The position numbers and the translations under genes were made by a program. A stretch of 64,000 nt of DNA from Tretioscincus oriximinensis (lineage: Eukaryota; Chordata; Lepidosauria; Squamata; Gymnophthalmidae): assembly GCA_022410635.1 (NCBI GenBank), contig JAJVDF010000969.1, forward strand, positions 226,591 to 290,590, read 5' to 3'. Below, piece after piece: positions 10,513-20,823 of the stretch; positions within the stretch are counted from its first letter, which is position 1, and every line of letters starts with the position of its first letter. The notes under the pieces are model-generated. The model made no database searches and was not told the DNA's origin. It saw only the letters and a list, made by a program, of their open reading frames with translations.

Positions 10513-11528
10513 CATTTGATGATCTTACTTCTTACCTAGGTGGATGCAGCTTATAAATTGGTCACCGAGCTCCATAGATCATATGCTGTGTAAAATAATA
10601 TTTACCTGTCATTCCAAGTTTCAACTTGTCTGAGTGATTAGAATTATCAAATCAAAAAACCTGAAAGCAGGACTGGAATATTAAAAAGTAGATGAAAGCA
10701 GGATATCCATTTTTTGAGAAATAAATACAGAAGCAGGAGACCACATCAAAAATACAAATACGTCCCGTTTAAATATTGATATTTGATAACTTTAAAAATG
10801 CTAACATTGAGAGAAATCTTACTTGTTGTCATTTGGGGGATTATTTTGCTACAGTGTATAGATCTTTAACAGAGCCTTTGGCTAATATACATGTAGCATA
10901 ATAAAATGTAGCATAATAAAATGCACCTGCTAAAGTTGCTTCAATATTGCAACTATTAAAAATGCATAACTCTTGTTTTGCCTTTTTTCTAGTAACTCCA
11001 TTCATACCTGCCTTTTTAGTCCCGCTTCAGCCCACTTTCAGAATGAAGGGACACATTAGCAAAGTCAAATTATTTTCTTTTGCCGTTATCTAACTCAGAA
11101 AAAAACACCTATGGTTTATACAATGCAGAAATCAAACTATGAGTCATTTTGCTGTTGTGTATTCTCAAACTGAATGTTAACTAAAGCTGGATTAAAATTC
11201 AGGTGTGAATGCATGAATATGGGCAGAACCATGGCAGTTTTTACTATTCACTCTTATGAATACGCTGCATGTGTCATTTGTCTGTGAAGGCCAGACTGAA
11301 GCATTTCAGCCCAGAACATTTGTAATGGGTAAAAGTAATAGTTGCATAATTTGTGGTTTCTTTGACAGCTTTTCAAGAATGTGTTGGGCTCAGTCTCATG
11401 CATTAATCCTAAAAATGTTTCCTGAGAATTAAGTTTCACCAAATTCAGTAGAGCTTAGGTCTTTATTCTGAAGATATTTTGAGTTGACTTCCAAGGGAGC
11501 ATATGTTGTATTGTACTGCCGTAGCATA
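10513..11528. other. Unassigned AT-rich intergenic DNA
   Basis: No gene or recognised element. A short direct duplication 'tgtagcataataaaa' occurs at about 10890-10920. Confidence 0.45.
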
Positions 11529-11542
11529 ACAAGCATGTTTAG
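11529..11542. repeat. 14-bp TSD, left copy
   Basis: ACAAGCATGTTTAG occurs here and exactly again at 11752-11765, flanking the foldback element. The matching pair defines the insertion boundaries. Confidence 0.9.
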
Positions 11543-11751
11543 TCCAGCAAAGGGGCTAGCAGCACTATGAGACTAACTTGAGAAAAGTGGTTGGCATAAG
11601 CTTTCGTAGACAGGTCTACTTCTTCAGATGCTGTCTGTAGACCTGTCTACGAAAGCTTATGCCAACCACTTTTCTCAAGTTAGTCTCATAGTGCTGCTAG
11701 CCCCTTTGCTGGACTTTCTGCTAGACTAACACGGCTATTTCTCTGAAATTG
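11543..11751 (-). mobile_element. Foldback retroelement with perfect 77-bp arms and hammerhead-like core
   Basis: Left arm 11543-11619 and right arm 11637-11713 are exact reverse complements over 77 bp, with a 17-bp spacer. A unique 36-38 bp end (11714-11751, containing AGACTAACACGGCTATTTCT) is present on one side only. Relative to the copy at 51790-51995 the sense orientation is minus. In that sense 11602-11627 reads CTGAAGA, a 6-bp hairpin GTAGAC/GTCTAC and GAAA, which resembles a hammerhead ribozyme core. The 14-bp TSD and lack of coding capacity suggest a non-autonomous retroelement. Penelope-like elements are known to carry hammerhead motifs, so a Penelope relation is inferred, not shown. 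Confidence 0.75.
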
Positions 11752-11765
11752 ACAAGCATGTTTAG
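11752..11765. repeat. 14-bp TSD, right copy
   Basis: Exact second copy of ACAAGCATGTTTAG after the foldback element. Confidence 0.9.
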
Positions 11766-12737
11766 GAGTGTCCTCTCCTGTTGACACTTCTCCTGTTGTG
11801 CTGAGAGGTTCATTTCAGGCAGGACAGCTGGATAGAGGACTAGCAAGGAGAGTCATCTAAAGACAACCTAGATTTCAAAGACATGATATCTAAGAAGCGC
11901 CCAAGGTCAAGCCTGAAGAACAATTATTGTTAAAATCTTACCAGTGAAGAACGCCCTTATAGCATCAGAATGAGATTGATTAAATCTAAGTTTTAATTTA
12001 GCTTCAGTCCACTTTCAGAGAGAGAGAGAGAACACGTCTTTGGCCACTGGAGAAGACAACTATGGACAGTGTTGAGACATATTTGGCCTTCAGTATTCTT
12101 CCATATATTACCACTATAAGAAAAGGTTTAGCTTGTTTTATAAACCCTCTCTTCANCCACAGCCCTTGGAGAGACACTTTGCCATTTGGTTTTATTAAGT
12201 TTGTCTGAATTTATTAAGCTCGAATTTCTTTTTATAATTTTTTCTTGATACTTGATGTATTTTGGGTTTTGTCCTGCTGGGGTGGTTGTGGATGGACTGG
12301 AATTAGGAGGAGTAATAAGTATATTTTATCTTTNTTATTGTTACTCACCCACACATTTATTGATAAAGGAGATAATTTAAATTTCTAAACGAAACAAACA
12401 AACTCCGAACAAACGAAACAAACAAACATTTTTTGCCCCACAACCAGGGTTACCAGCATCTGCTGAAATTTCTTTTGACACATCTATTAAAATGCAGCAC
12501 TCCTGCTTTGTTCTGGTACCACCTACCATCCCCCAATAATATTTCCTCATTGTGGTGTTTTAAGGGAAGAGGAGTAGTTATTTATGTTCAGGACTATGGT
12601 TGGGGAAATTTATAGACTAGGACAAGAGCTGTAATCTTATATGCGATAATTGCATACAGAATTTCTGGTGTATCTTAAGCCATATACACAACTTCCAACT
12701 GAACTGAGGTGAAGTATAAATATTTTTCTGCTCACTG
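11766..12737. other. Unassigned DNA with AAAC-rich simple repeat
   Basis: No gene. An imperfect GAAAC/AAAC simple repeat lies at about 12385-12430, with a short (AG)n at about 12016-12030. The rest is unassigned. Confidence 0.5.
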
Positions 12738-13386
12738 AGAATCATAGAATCATAGAGTTGGAAGGGGCCTCCAGGGTCATCGGGTCCAACCCCCTGCTCA
12801 ATGCAGGATTTATTAAACCATCCCAGACAGATGACTGTCCAGTCTCTGTTTGAAGACTTCCAGGGAAGGCGAACTCACCACCNCCTGTGGCAAACTGTTC
12901 CACTGGTTTATCACCCTGACTGTTAGAAAGTTTTTTCTGATATCTAATCTAAATCTACTCCCTTGCAGTTTCATTCCATTGTTTCTAGTCCTTCCATGTG
13001 CTAATGAGAACAGTGCTGATCCCTCTGCTCTGTGACAGCCCTTCAGATATTTGTAGACAGCTATCAGGTCTCCTCTCAGTCTTCTCTTTTGCAGACTAAA
13101 CATCCCCAGATCCTTTAACCGTTCCCCATAGGACATGGTTTCCAGACCACTCACCATCCTTGTAACTCTCTTTTGTACTTGCTCTAGTTTATCAATGTCC
13201 TTTTTAAATTGGGCCCCCCAGAACTGAACACAATATTCCAAGTGTGGTCGTACCAAAGTACTGTAAAGAGGAATAATTACTTCACGTGAGCGAGATTCTA
13301 TGCCCCTCTTGATACATCCCAGGATTGTGTTTGNCTTTTTTGCAGCTGCTTCACACAGTTGACTCATGTTTAATCTGTGATCTAGA
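12738..13386 (-). mobile_element. CR1 LINE 3' end, longest ORF2 remnant
   Basis: The minus strand keeps an open frame covering the C-terminal part of CR1 ORF2. It contains ILGCIKRGIESRSREVIIP, LVRPHLEYCVQFWGAQFKKD, LEQVQKRVTRMV, RRRLRGDLIAVYKYLKG and VRVINQWNSLP. It ends in the CR1 3' UTR (gttggaaggggcctccaggg) and repeated ATTCTATGA. It is the least damaged CR1 tail here, but is 5'-truncated with no endonuclease or RT catalytic core, so it is inactive. CR1 tails normally lack TSDs and A-tails, as here. Confidence 0.92.
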
Positions 13387-14192
13387 CATGTGCATTTTCC
13401 TTCTTCACTTTGAAGCTCACACATTTACTGCCCTACCACATTTTAAACTGTTTTAAAACCCTCCAAAAGTGTTCTGAGAGGCCTCTGAGCACGTGCAGGG
13501 ATTAGGTGCTTAGACTCCTTTTTGGAGTAGAATAAAGCTTAGGATAGAGTCAGATATGTACTTTTAATCCATCTTCAGTCCTGAAGATATGTACTAAAAC
13601 AAGAAAACCCTCCTCATTTTTCCTAGTTTAGTCCAGTTCATCAGAACTGAAAGTGGATTTAAAAAAGTATATATCTGACTACTGCACTAATGCATTTTGA
13701 GCGTAAGTCTGGATCTAAGCAAGGTCGGTCTTGTTTGAAGATCCTTGTGTGGAAAGTGAATTGCCTGGCAATATGAAATACTTTCATTGAGGCTGTTTCT
13801 GCATTTGTGGAGATAAAATGTTGCAGCTGGAACTGCTCCAACAGGACATCTTCTGTCCACAAGTCCCTCCAGGCTAACACTGGCCCTGCCATAGCATTTG
13901 GATTGCAGAGCCCTTAGATCATTTGTGGAACGGAAAGTGTGAACTAGGCTAAGCTAGGCCCACACTGTTCTGAATCCTCTAGCATCTTAGGTAAACTAAT
14001 TTCAGATACAGAAATGGGTTCCCTTGACTAAACCAGGAGACATACACGCTTTAAATTTTTCTGATTCAGGAAAAAAAGCAGCACAACACTACTGTGTCTT
14101 TAATGATATGCCAAAGACTAAATTTAAGCAGGTGCAGCTTATAATGCCTACAGTATCTACAGAAATGTTCTCTTTGATGTGCATGATAAAAG
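13387..14192. other. Unassigned DNA containing a 133-bp inverted-repeat element
   Basis: Apart from the inverted-repeat element at 13548-13680 there is no recognisable gene or repeat. Confidence 0.5.
13548..13680. mobile_element. MITE-like 133-bp element with ~40-bp inverted arms
   Basis: The left arm AGTCAGATATGTACTTTTAA.. and the reverse complement of the right arm (AGTCAGATATATACTTTTTT..) match over about 40 bp with a few differences, including ATCCA..TTTCAGT. No coding capacity and no certain TSD. A foldback or MITE origin is inferred from symmetry alone. Confidence 0.55.
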
Positions 14193-14442
14193 TTGTTCTC
14201 ATTGGCACATGTAAGGACTAGAAACAATGAGATGAAACTGCAAGGGAGTAAATTTAGATTAAATATCAGAAAAAACTTTCTAACAGTCAGGGTGATAAAC
14301 CAGTGGTGAGTTCGCCTCACTGGAAGTCTTCAAACAGAGACTGGACAGTCATCTGTCTGGGATGGTTTAATGAATCCTGCATTGAGCAGGGGGTTGGACC
14401 TGATAACCCTGGAGGATCCCTTCCAGCTCTATGATTCTATGA
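14193..14442 (+). mobile_element. CR1 LINE 3' tail
   Basis: Plus-strand CR1: 'gactagaaacaatgagatga' through the 3' UTR 'gttggacctgataaccctgg' to the tail TATGATTCTATGA. A ~20-bp deletion relative to other copies sits near 14306. Confidence 0.88.
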
Positions 14443-15284
14443 AAGGTACAGCACTGCTGTGCTGTTTTCTTCTTCTTCTGGTAACACTATTCCTATTCCA
14501 TTTGATAACATCCTAGATTGGACTATGTTCTGTCCAACGAGAATGGAATGGCCAAGCAGGGGAAAGAGATTCTTCTGTTCCACTGCAGAGGAGCAAGTAT
14601 ATACTTGTTGATGCAGAATGATTTTCTTAGAACACCAAATCATCAAAAGATTATATAAAATCACCCTAGTGCAACCACAGAGGGAAATCTAAGACATTAA
14701 TACCAGCTCTTATTCCAGCATAAGTGTTTAACTGGCTGTTTTGGGGGTTTCTCCTCTCCTTGTCCTTTTATAATTTCATAATTTAATTCAAGCAATGGAA
14801 CTTTGAGGCATTTAAGTATGGCATATTAGAGCCATTTTAACTACCAAGTATCTGAATTTTAGAAAAGCAATCTGAACTTTGAACTATAACTATGTTTAGT
14901 CAGAAACCCACTTAAGTAAAGTGTCACAGGATCAGTTTCAGAACCCAGAGACAGAATGCATAGGTCCATCCAGATTTTGGAGCAACCATTCAGAAGCCGA
15001 TTGGTCATCACCTTTTCTGTACATATTGTTTTATTTTGCAGTAGTAGTTGTTAAGCCCACAAATGCGGGTGTGCGTTACCTCCATGGGTGCTTCAGCAGT
15101 GCATTAAAGGTGCAAAGCTCTTCCTGGTTTTATGTGGTAACCCTATTCATACTGGCTTAAGTAACTGGTGAAAAATAGTCTTGAACAAGACTCAGAATCA
15201 AAAGGTAGTAAGAGGTATCAGGATTAATGCTGCATTTAGAGGATCTGAATTTAAGTGTGATATTAGTTGTTTCTGGATTAATTC
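14443..15284. other. Unassigned intergenic DNA
   Basis: No gene or recognised element. Confidence 0.45.
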
Positions 15285-15503
15285 CTAGTCTGTGGTAGTA
15301 ATAGCAGTAGTAGTTGTAGTAGTATTGGTAGTGGCAGTAGTAGCTGCAGAAGTAGTAGTGGTTGTAGATGATGTAGTAGTAGTAGTTGCAGAAGTAGTAG
15401 TTTTAGTAGTAATAGTGGTAGTAGTAGTAGTAGGGGTCGCCGTCGTCATAGTGGTAATGGTAGTAGTAGTAGTAGCAGTGGTAATAGTAGTAGTGCCTGT
15501 CTC
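15285..15503 (+). repeat. Imperfect (GTA/GTR)n trinucleotide array
   Basis: About 220 bp of TAG/GTA triplets with GTG, GCA and GTT variants, strongly phased in threes, so it reads through as a Val-rich open frame. The base bias and lack of other codons show it is a microsatellite, not a gene. Confidence 0.92.
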
Positions 15504-17364
15504 TAGTTTACCTATCCATCTAATCTAGGAATATGCATATTCTGGGTATTCTTGGCATTTCTGGTTAACCAGGCATGGTAGGCCCTCTAGGAATCTGGAA
15601 TCTTAATTTAATCCTGGTAAATCTTTGATTTTTTTTTAATAAATTTGATTTGATTTCCAAAGAAAAGAAAGAAAAGAAATACACAGATATGGACACAAAC
15701 ATTACAAATAAAAATACAAAAATACAAAGAAATCGCAAGAGATAACTGTTGTACCCTATTCAATAAAGCTACTGATGAGTCACACTCTGAATCCAGTGTG
15801 AGACTCCTTTTTTGGTGTGTGTGTATCAAATTAATTAAATGATGCTTTGTGGGTAGGATCATAGATATTGGAGGCAATCAGATATTCTGAGGGTACTAAT
15901 CTCTTTACAATATGATGTCAAATTTTATATGAAATTTCCAGCGGCTTAAGCCACATACTTTTAATATTAGTTGGTATTTTTTTACCCATCAAAGACAAAT
16001 TTTGACTATATTCAGAGCCAGCTCTATTTTTACTGTTTTTAAATTGTTGCAAAACTCTAAATCTATTATTTTAAAGATGTGGAATGTCTCATAGTATGAT
16101 TTTAAACATGGGAATCCCCAACCTGCTTGGGTATTTTTTGCGAAGAAGGAATGGTTCGCTATCCTTCTCCTATTACCTTTGCAAATCCATTCCTTGAAAA
16201 AAATATCCCAGGATTTAAAGGTGTTAACCCAATTTATAAAATTTCCGGGCTCCAATGGAAGTATATGGGGCTGAATGACACTAACATGCACCAGTCAGCA
16301 GCTCAGCTCAGAAGGTTAGTTGAGAGAAAAGATGCAACTCAGGCTTGGCTCACCCTTGTGCATACTTGCCTGCTTTCTGTCTGATACCTAGGATCTTGGG
16401 AAAGCTTATCCATCACTCAGCTCCTTTGTTTTACTTCGTCTATGGTTGGATCATCAGTAGCTGCAGCTGGAATGGCAGAGAAACAAAATGGCTGGGGGTG
16501 CTACAGATTTCAGCTGGCAGCACCAATTCCTGTGGTGTCTCATTAAGAAAAGGAACCCCAACCTTCCCCTTTCTCTTTGGCCTCAGTTGCAGCTGTTGGT
16601 GATCTGGTCTGAAAGCATATCAGCACTGCGGTTCCCAAAAGACCAATAAGTACCAGGAAAGAGGGAGGTGAAGGACATAGGGTTCAATGGGGCAGGAAGA
16701 AGCTGTGTGCCATTTGGGGGGGGGGTGTAGCTGGGTGGGGAGGGGCTTGCTTGGGTGTGGCAGAGAAGCATGCCTTGGGTGAGGGAAGAGGTTTCTGGTG
16801 GGGTCCCAAATGTTTTGTTACCAAATGTGCTAAGATTAATCTGATCATCTTTATTTCCCTTCTTAATGAGCAAAGGAAATAGGATAATTTTCAAATGCAT
16901 GAGTGGTAGGTATAAATTGTTCCCGAAACGTGATAGAAGGGGGGGAAGTACAAACATTTGTATAATATACCGAGTGCAGAACCTTCATGTTCAAGCTGTA
17001 CTGGAAGACTAGAAAAGTAACTCACATTTATGGTATGAGACAGAATTGTTACAAAATATTTTAGACACTTTTTTGTGCTTATTTGGGTGAATGATCATAA
17101 TAGATAATGGCAGGAATGTGGCCAGTGCACCATTTCCTAGACAGCTACAGCTGCTGCCCAGACTAATTTGATTACCATCTATGACTCAGAAGCAGTGCAT
17201 TCAATCCAGCACCCTGCGGATCAGCCCCACAGCAGGGTGGATGTGGCAGTCTAAGCTTTTTGGTCTAAACCTGGTTCACTCTGCCCTTGTGCAGAGTGCT
17301 TGCTGTCCCTTCATTCTAATGTGGCAGGACATGCACAATTGGGATGAAACCCTGGTTCCTTTCT
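15504..17364. other. Unassigned intergenic DNA
   Basis: No gene. An AAGAAA-rich patch lies at about 15655-15720 and a short poly-G run at about 16717-16726. The open frames around 15989-16957 have no domains. Confidence 0.45.
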
Positions 17365-17406
17365 AGATGACCCTGGAGGTCCCTTCCAACTCTATGATTC
17401 TATGAT
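17365..17406 (+). mobile_element. CR1 LINE extreme 3' tail
   Basis: 'agatgaccctggaggtccct' to 'ctctatgattctatga' is the last ~40 bp of CR1, severely 5'-truncated. Confidence 0.85.
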
Positions 17407-17583
17407 ATGGACTAGTTTAAACACTAAGGGCTGATTCACACTTAGCCTGATTCTGTTCAGAAAATGGTCTAAGGCCATTTAAGAGTAGCACCTAAAATTT
17501 ACCACATAAAATTGGGATAAAACTCTGCACCTTTAATGGATGTGAAAAAGTTATTCCCCCATCCCAAATGCCACAGGCATTAT

Positions 17584-17826
17584 AATTTATTTATTTATTT
17601 GTATCCTGCCCTATACCTGAAGGTCTTAGGGCGTCCAACCATGGGGTGGCGTACATAGCTTTTGTTGCTTTCTCCACAACAGTCACCCTGTGGAGTAGGT
17701 GGGGCTGAGAGAGTTCAAAGAACTGTGACTGGCCCAAGGTCACCCAGCTGGTTTTCGTGGAGGAGTGGGGAATCGAACTGGGAGACTACCAGATACCAGT
17801 CCCACACTCTAACCACTACACCAAAT
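17584..17826 (-). mobile_element. tRNA-derived SINE (type B), full-length with intact B box
   Basis: On the minus strand the A box TGGTGTAGTGG and a canonical B box GTTCGATTCC are intact, followed by the core 'ggtgaccttgggccagtcac' and the ATAAATAAATAAAT tail. It is the best preserved copy of the family in the window, which favours a relatively recent insertion. Confidence 0.88.
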
Positions 17827-18932
17827 AAGCTGAACCTAGTGAAAAGTCCTCTCCTCCATATCCAGTAAAGGTGTAACTTTTACCAAGAATTTATGAGGTA
17901 ACCCTAGTTGCAAATTGAGCCTGACTGGCTCCGAGTTTCCACAAACCATGCCAGGAGTTTTGCAGCTTTAATGGGTGTTGAAAACTGGAGGTTTCACCAA
18001 GTGTCATTGGACAGGGGATAGAAGGTGGCTACAGGCAATGGGTATCAAACCATAATAATATATAATTCTGAAACGAGCGTCTGTACAGACAGGGCACTAA
18101 CATGCATGCGCATCCCACACAGGGAAGAACCATGCACAGAAGAACCAGCATCCCCTCCACTTCCTCCTCTCTCCGCCACACATGGACAGGTAGTATACTA
18201 GGAGGCAGCAGCAGCGTGTGCGCACACACACACACGCCTCCCCCCACTGCCCTTGTGCCCTCTTCTCTCCAGTGCGGGGTATCGCGTCCTGCTACCCACT
18301 GCCTGTCCGGGAGGTAGAGGTAAAAGCAGACACAGGCTGCCGTTCCCATCGCCATGCTTCTAAGGCCTGTTTCAGTTCCAGAGCAGGCCGAAGCTGAACC
18401 ACCCTGGGGCCTGCTTCTGAACGGAACAGGCAGGTAAAGACAACCACCAGGACTGATGCCAGCAGGCTCAACTCCTCTGCAACCTGCCCCTCTCTTCCTG
18501 TCCCCTCCACCTGCCCCTCTCCTCTGGCCTCCCCATCCCTCTCTTCATCCCACCCCCGCCATCAAACCCTGCATCGCTCAGCCCACCGGGGCCCTCTACC
18601 CCAACCACGTTGATAGGCCCCTTTCCCTTCTCCCCCATCCCACCTTACCATTGGGGCCTCTGGGGCCCTCGCACCTTCCGTTCCTCCATCCTCCTTGGAC
18701 AGAGACAGGCTGCAAATGCAGCTGAAAGCAAGAATGGAGAGGAGGAAGAAAAAGAAGACAACAAAGAAAAAAGGAGCCCTTTGGGGGTGGAAGAGAGAGG
18801 AAGAGGTGGATGGATAGAATATATAGAGAAATAGAGAGACAGGCAGGCACACAGACAAAGAGAGACACACATACATGCATCCATCCATACATATGCAATA
18901 GACAGACAGATAGATATTCCACGATAGTTGGA
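17827..18932. other. Unassigned DNA with microsatellite patches
   Basis: A (CA)n run sits at about 18218-18232. C-rich DNA lies at about 18460-18690. An imperfect (AGAC/AGAG/CATA) patch covers about 18825-18920. No gene was recognised. The many overlapping open frames here follow base composition. Confidence 0.5.
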
Positions 18933-18934
18933 TA

Positions 18935-19154
18935 TTCCACAATAAAGCATTGTCAGGACTGATTTATTCCAGACTATTCATGCTCTATTGTGGACTATCA
19001 AATTATAGTGGAGTAAATAAGTGATGTAGTTTATTATGTACTTAAATTTGTATTACAAGCTACATCCAAAGGTCTATAGCCTATGATTTGGTTGTCCACA
19101 ATAAAGCATGGATATTCTGGAATAAATCAGTCTCTACAATGCTTTATTGAGGAA
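18935..19154. mobile_element. Tc1/mariner-type MITE with 40-bp TIRs and TA TSD
   Basis: The left end TTCCACAATAAAGCATTGTC and the reverse complement of the right end (TTCCTCAATAAAGCATTGTA) match over about 40 bp through ACTGATTTATTCCAGA. TA dinucleotides flank both ends (18933-18934 and 19155-19156). The element is 220 bp, noncoding, with extra internal inverted copies of 'tccacaataaagcatgg'. TA duplication plus TIRs indicates mobilisation by a Tc1/mariner transposase in trans. Confidence 0.82.
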
Positions 19155-19156
19155 TA

Positions 19157-19446
19157 ATAAGTAACCAATGTCTGAGCCTCTTCAGCCTTGAAAATGGCCA
19201 TTAAGAGGTAATCTGATTGAAGTGTATAAAATTATACATGGGGTGAGTAATGTGAATAAAGAAAATAATATTTTACCTATTGCACAACACCAGGACGAAG
19301 GATCATTCCTTGAAACTGATGGGCAGAAGAGTGAGGACAGACAAGGGAANGTATTTTTTCACCCAGAGGGTCTTTGATCTTCCAGAAGAGGTGGTGGTAG
19401 CTTGCATCCTGGATAGCTTTAAGACAGGATTATATAGGTTCCTATA
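19157..19446 (+). mobile_element. CR1-like LINE 3' fragment (family B)
   Basis: It matches 960-1260 block for block: 'gcctcttcagccttgaaaat', 'tgattgaagtgtataaaatt', 'cacaacaccagg', 'tattttttcacccagaggg' and 'ccagaagaggtggtggtagc'. Confidence 0.75.
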
Positions 19447-19451
19447 AACAT

Positions 19452-19550
19452 ACCCACATTTCCCCCCGACATAGGGGTTCAAAACCCGGTCTCCCAGATG
19501 AGAGACCGTTTCCTTAACAACTGAGTCATTCATGCCTGCTTTGAGCCATT
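19452..19550 (-). mobile_element. SINE head fragment (type A, tRNA part)
   Basis: The minus strand gives a tRNA-like head: 'gactcagttgttaaggaaac', then GGTCTCTCATCTGGGAGACC and GGGTTTTGAACCC as the B box. Only the tRNA-related part is present. Confidence 0.65.
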
Positions 19551-19925
19551 CCTGCTCAAAGCTCAAACTGCCCATTTTCTGTTGCTCTACTCTCTGACAG
19601 AATTCCTGTTTCCCATTTATGGTTTTAATTTGTATTTCTGTNTGCTTTTCTACGCAAAGAATTCCAAAATCACCAAGACTGAACAGAAATGCTTCCTCTT
19701 CCATCCTCACTGCAATCCTCATTCCTCATTTATGTACTCAGGTATTTTCTTCACTGATCAATTGTGTCTGTGACTTTAGCTCTTTTGGATATTTATTATT
19801 TATATTTAATACTTGTTTCTGCCTGCTTTTTTATACTGATCACAGCCACAATTGCTTACTACAAAACTTGGCTAGGCGGATATGTAGAGAGGCAGGCAGG
19901 TACATAGGAAGGTAAGTAGGTGGTC

Positions 19926-20120
19926 TGCCATCTACCATCTCTTCTGGAACTAAATTCCACAGGCCAATCTGCAGTGAATATCTGGATAGCTGCCTGTGGA
20001 TTTTAGTTCCAGAAGAGATGATGGTTACTGGCAGCCTGGATAGCTTTTAAGACAGGATTGGACAACTTCACAAGTTAATCCTGTCTTAAACCTATCCAGA
20101 TTGCCAGCTACTACCAGGTC
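19926..20120. repeat. Double hairpin of opposed family-B LINE fragments
   Basis: The block 'ccatctcttctggaactaaa' is followed about 50 bp later by its inverse 'ttccagaagagatgatgg'. Then 'ctggcagcctggatagc..aagacaggatt' is followed by its inverse 'aatcctgtcttaaacctatccag'. All blocks are 3' UTR pieces of the family-B LINE in alternating orientation. Confidence 0.7.
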
Positions 20121-20558
20121 TTAGTCTTCTGTGTATATAGAAAATGTACTACTCAGAATGACATATTCTTTCACCTCTACACGTATTTGCAGAAGCTTGG
20201 ATTACATGTTGTATTTATGAAACATGTGGCCTTTGTTAGTTGTGCATATGGCGATAATCTAATCACTAAATTAAAATCGTTGAAATCTTGAAATCCCATC
20301 CTTAAGTAATGCAATACGTGCTTCATCCCAGTCATTGGCAACCCTGCTCTGTGATTGCCAAGTAAAGATCTAACTTTTCACCAAGACATTGATTACAGTA
20401 TGCGATGAATGGTAGTTTTCCCCCAACCAGCCTGAGTTTTGATATTTTTAATTGTTCATACCATGGTTTCTATTGCTTTGAGGTTTTTATGGTGCCCTTT
20501 CTGTAAATCTCTGCAAAATTTTGAGGCCACACTTTCAAAAGAGTTGGAAGGGAATATG
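20121..20558. other. Unassigned intergenic DNA
   Basis: No gene or recognised element. Confidence 0.45.
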
Positions 20559-20823
20559 TGTAAGACTCATCGTGGCAAATGAACACTCAGACAAGTGATT
20601 AGCAGCTCTGAAAGTGATTTACTGCAGCTCTTGAAGGACTCTGAGTTAGGTCTGCAGTGACCGCCTGCTGCCAGAGCAGCTTTATTTATAAAGCCTCTTG
20701 GACAATGACTGCATTCCTAGTTTCCCGCTCAAAACACTGATAGCGTTCCCTCCAAAACCAATCAGTTACAATTCTAAACCATCAACTGTCATTATGCCAT
20801 ACATTATATACATACATGTCACA
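20559..20823 (-). repeat. Ty3/gypsy 3' LTR
   Basis: The 265-bp block starts TGTGAC and ends CTTACA on the minus strand, so it has TG..CA ends. It has a TATA-like TTTATAAATAAAG that also supplies a polyadenylation-type AATAAA. On its 3' strand side a purine-rich tract (GGGGGTGGGGGATG, about 20830-20845) sits just upstream, as a polypurine tract should. It follows the integrase remnant at 20824-21243 in the correct order. Confidence 0.72.

Noticed and set aside
15292..15528. Val-rich 78-codon frame
   Set aside because: It is a translation of the GTA triplet microsatellite.
18029..18950. Several overlapping 70-126 codon frames on both strands
   Set aside because: They overlap in all phases over C-rich and microsatellite DNA. 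None has a recognisable domain.
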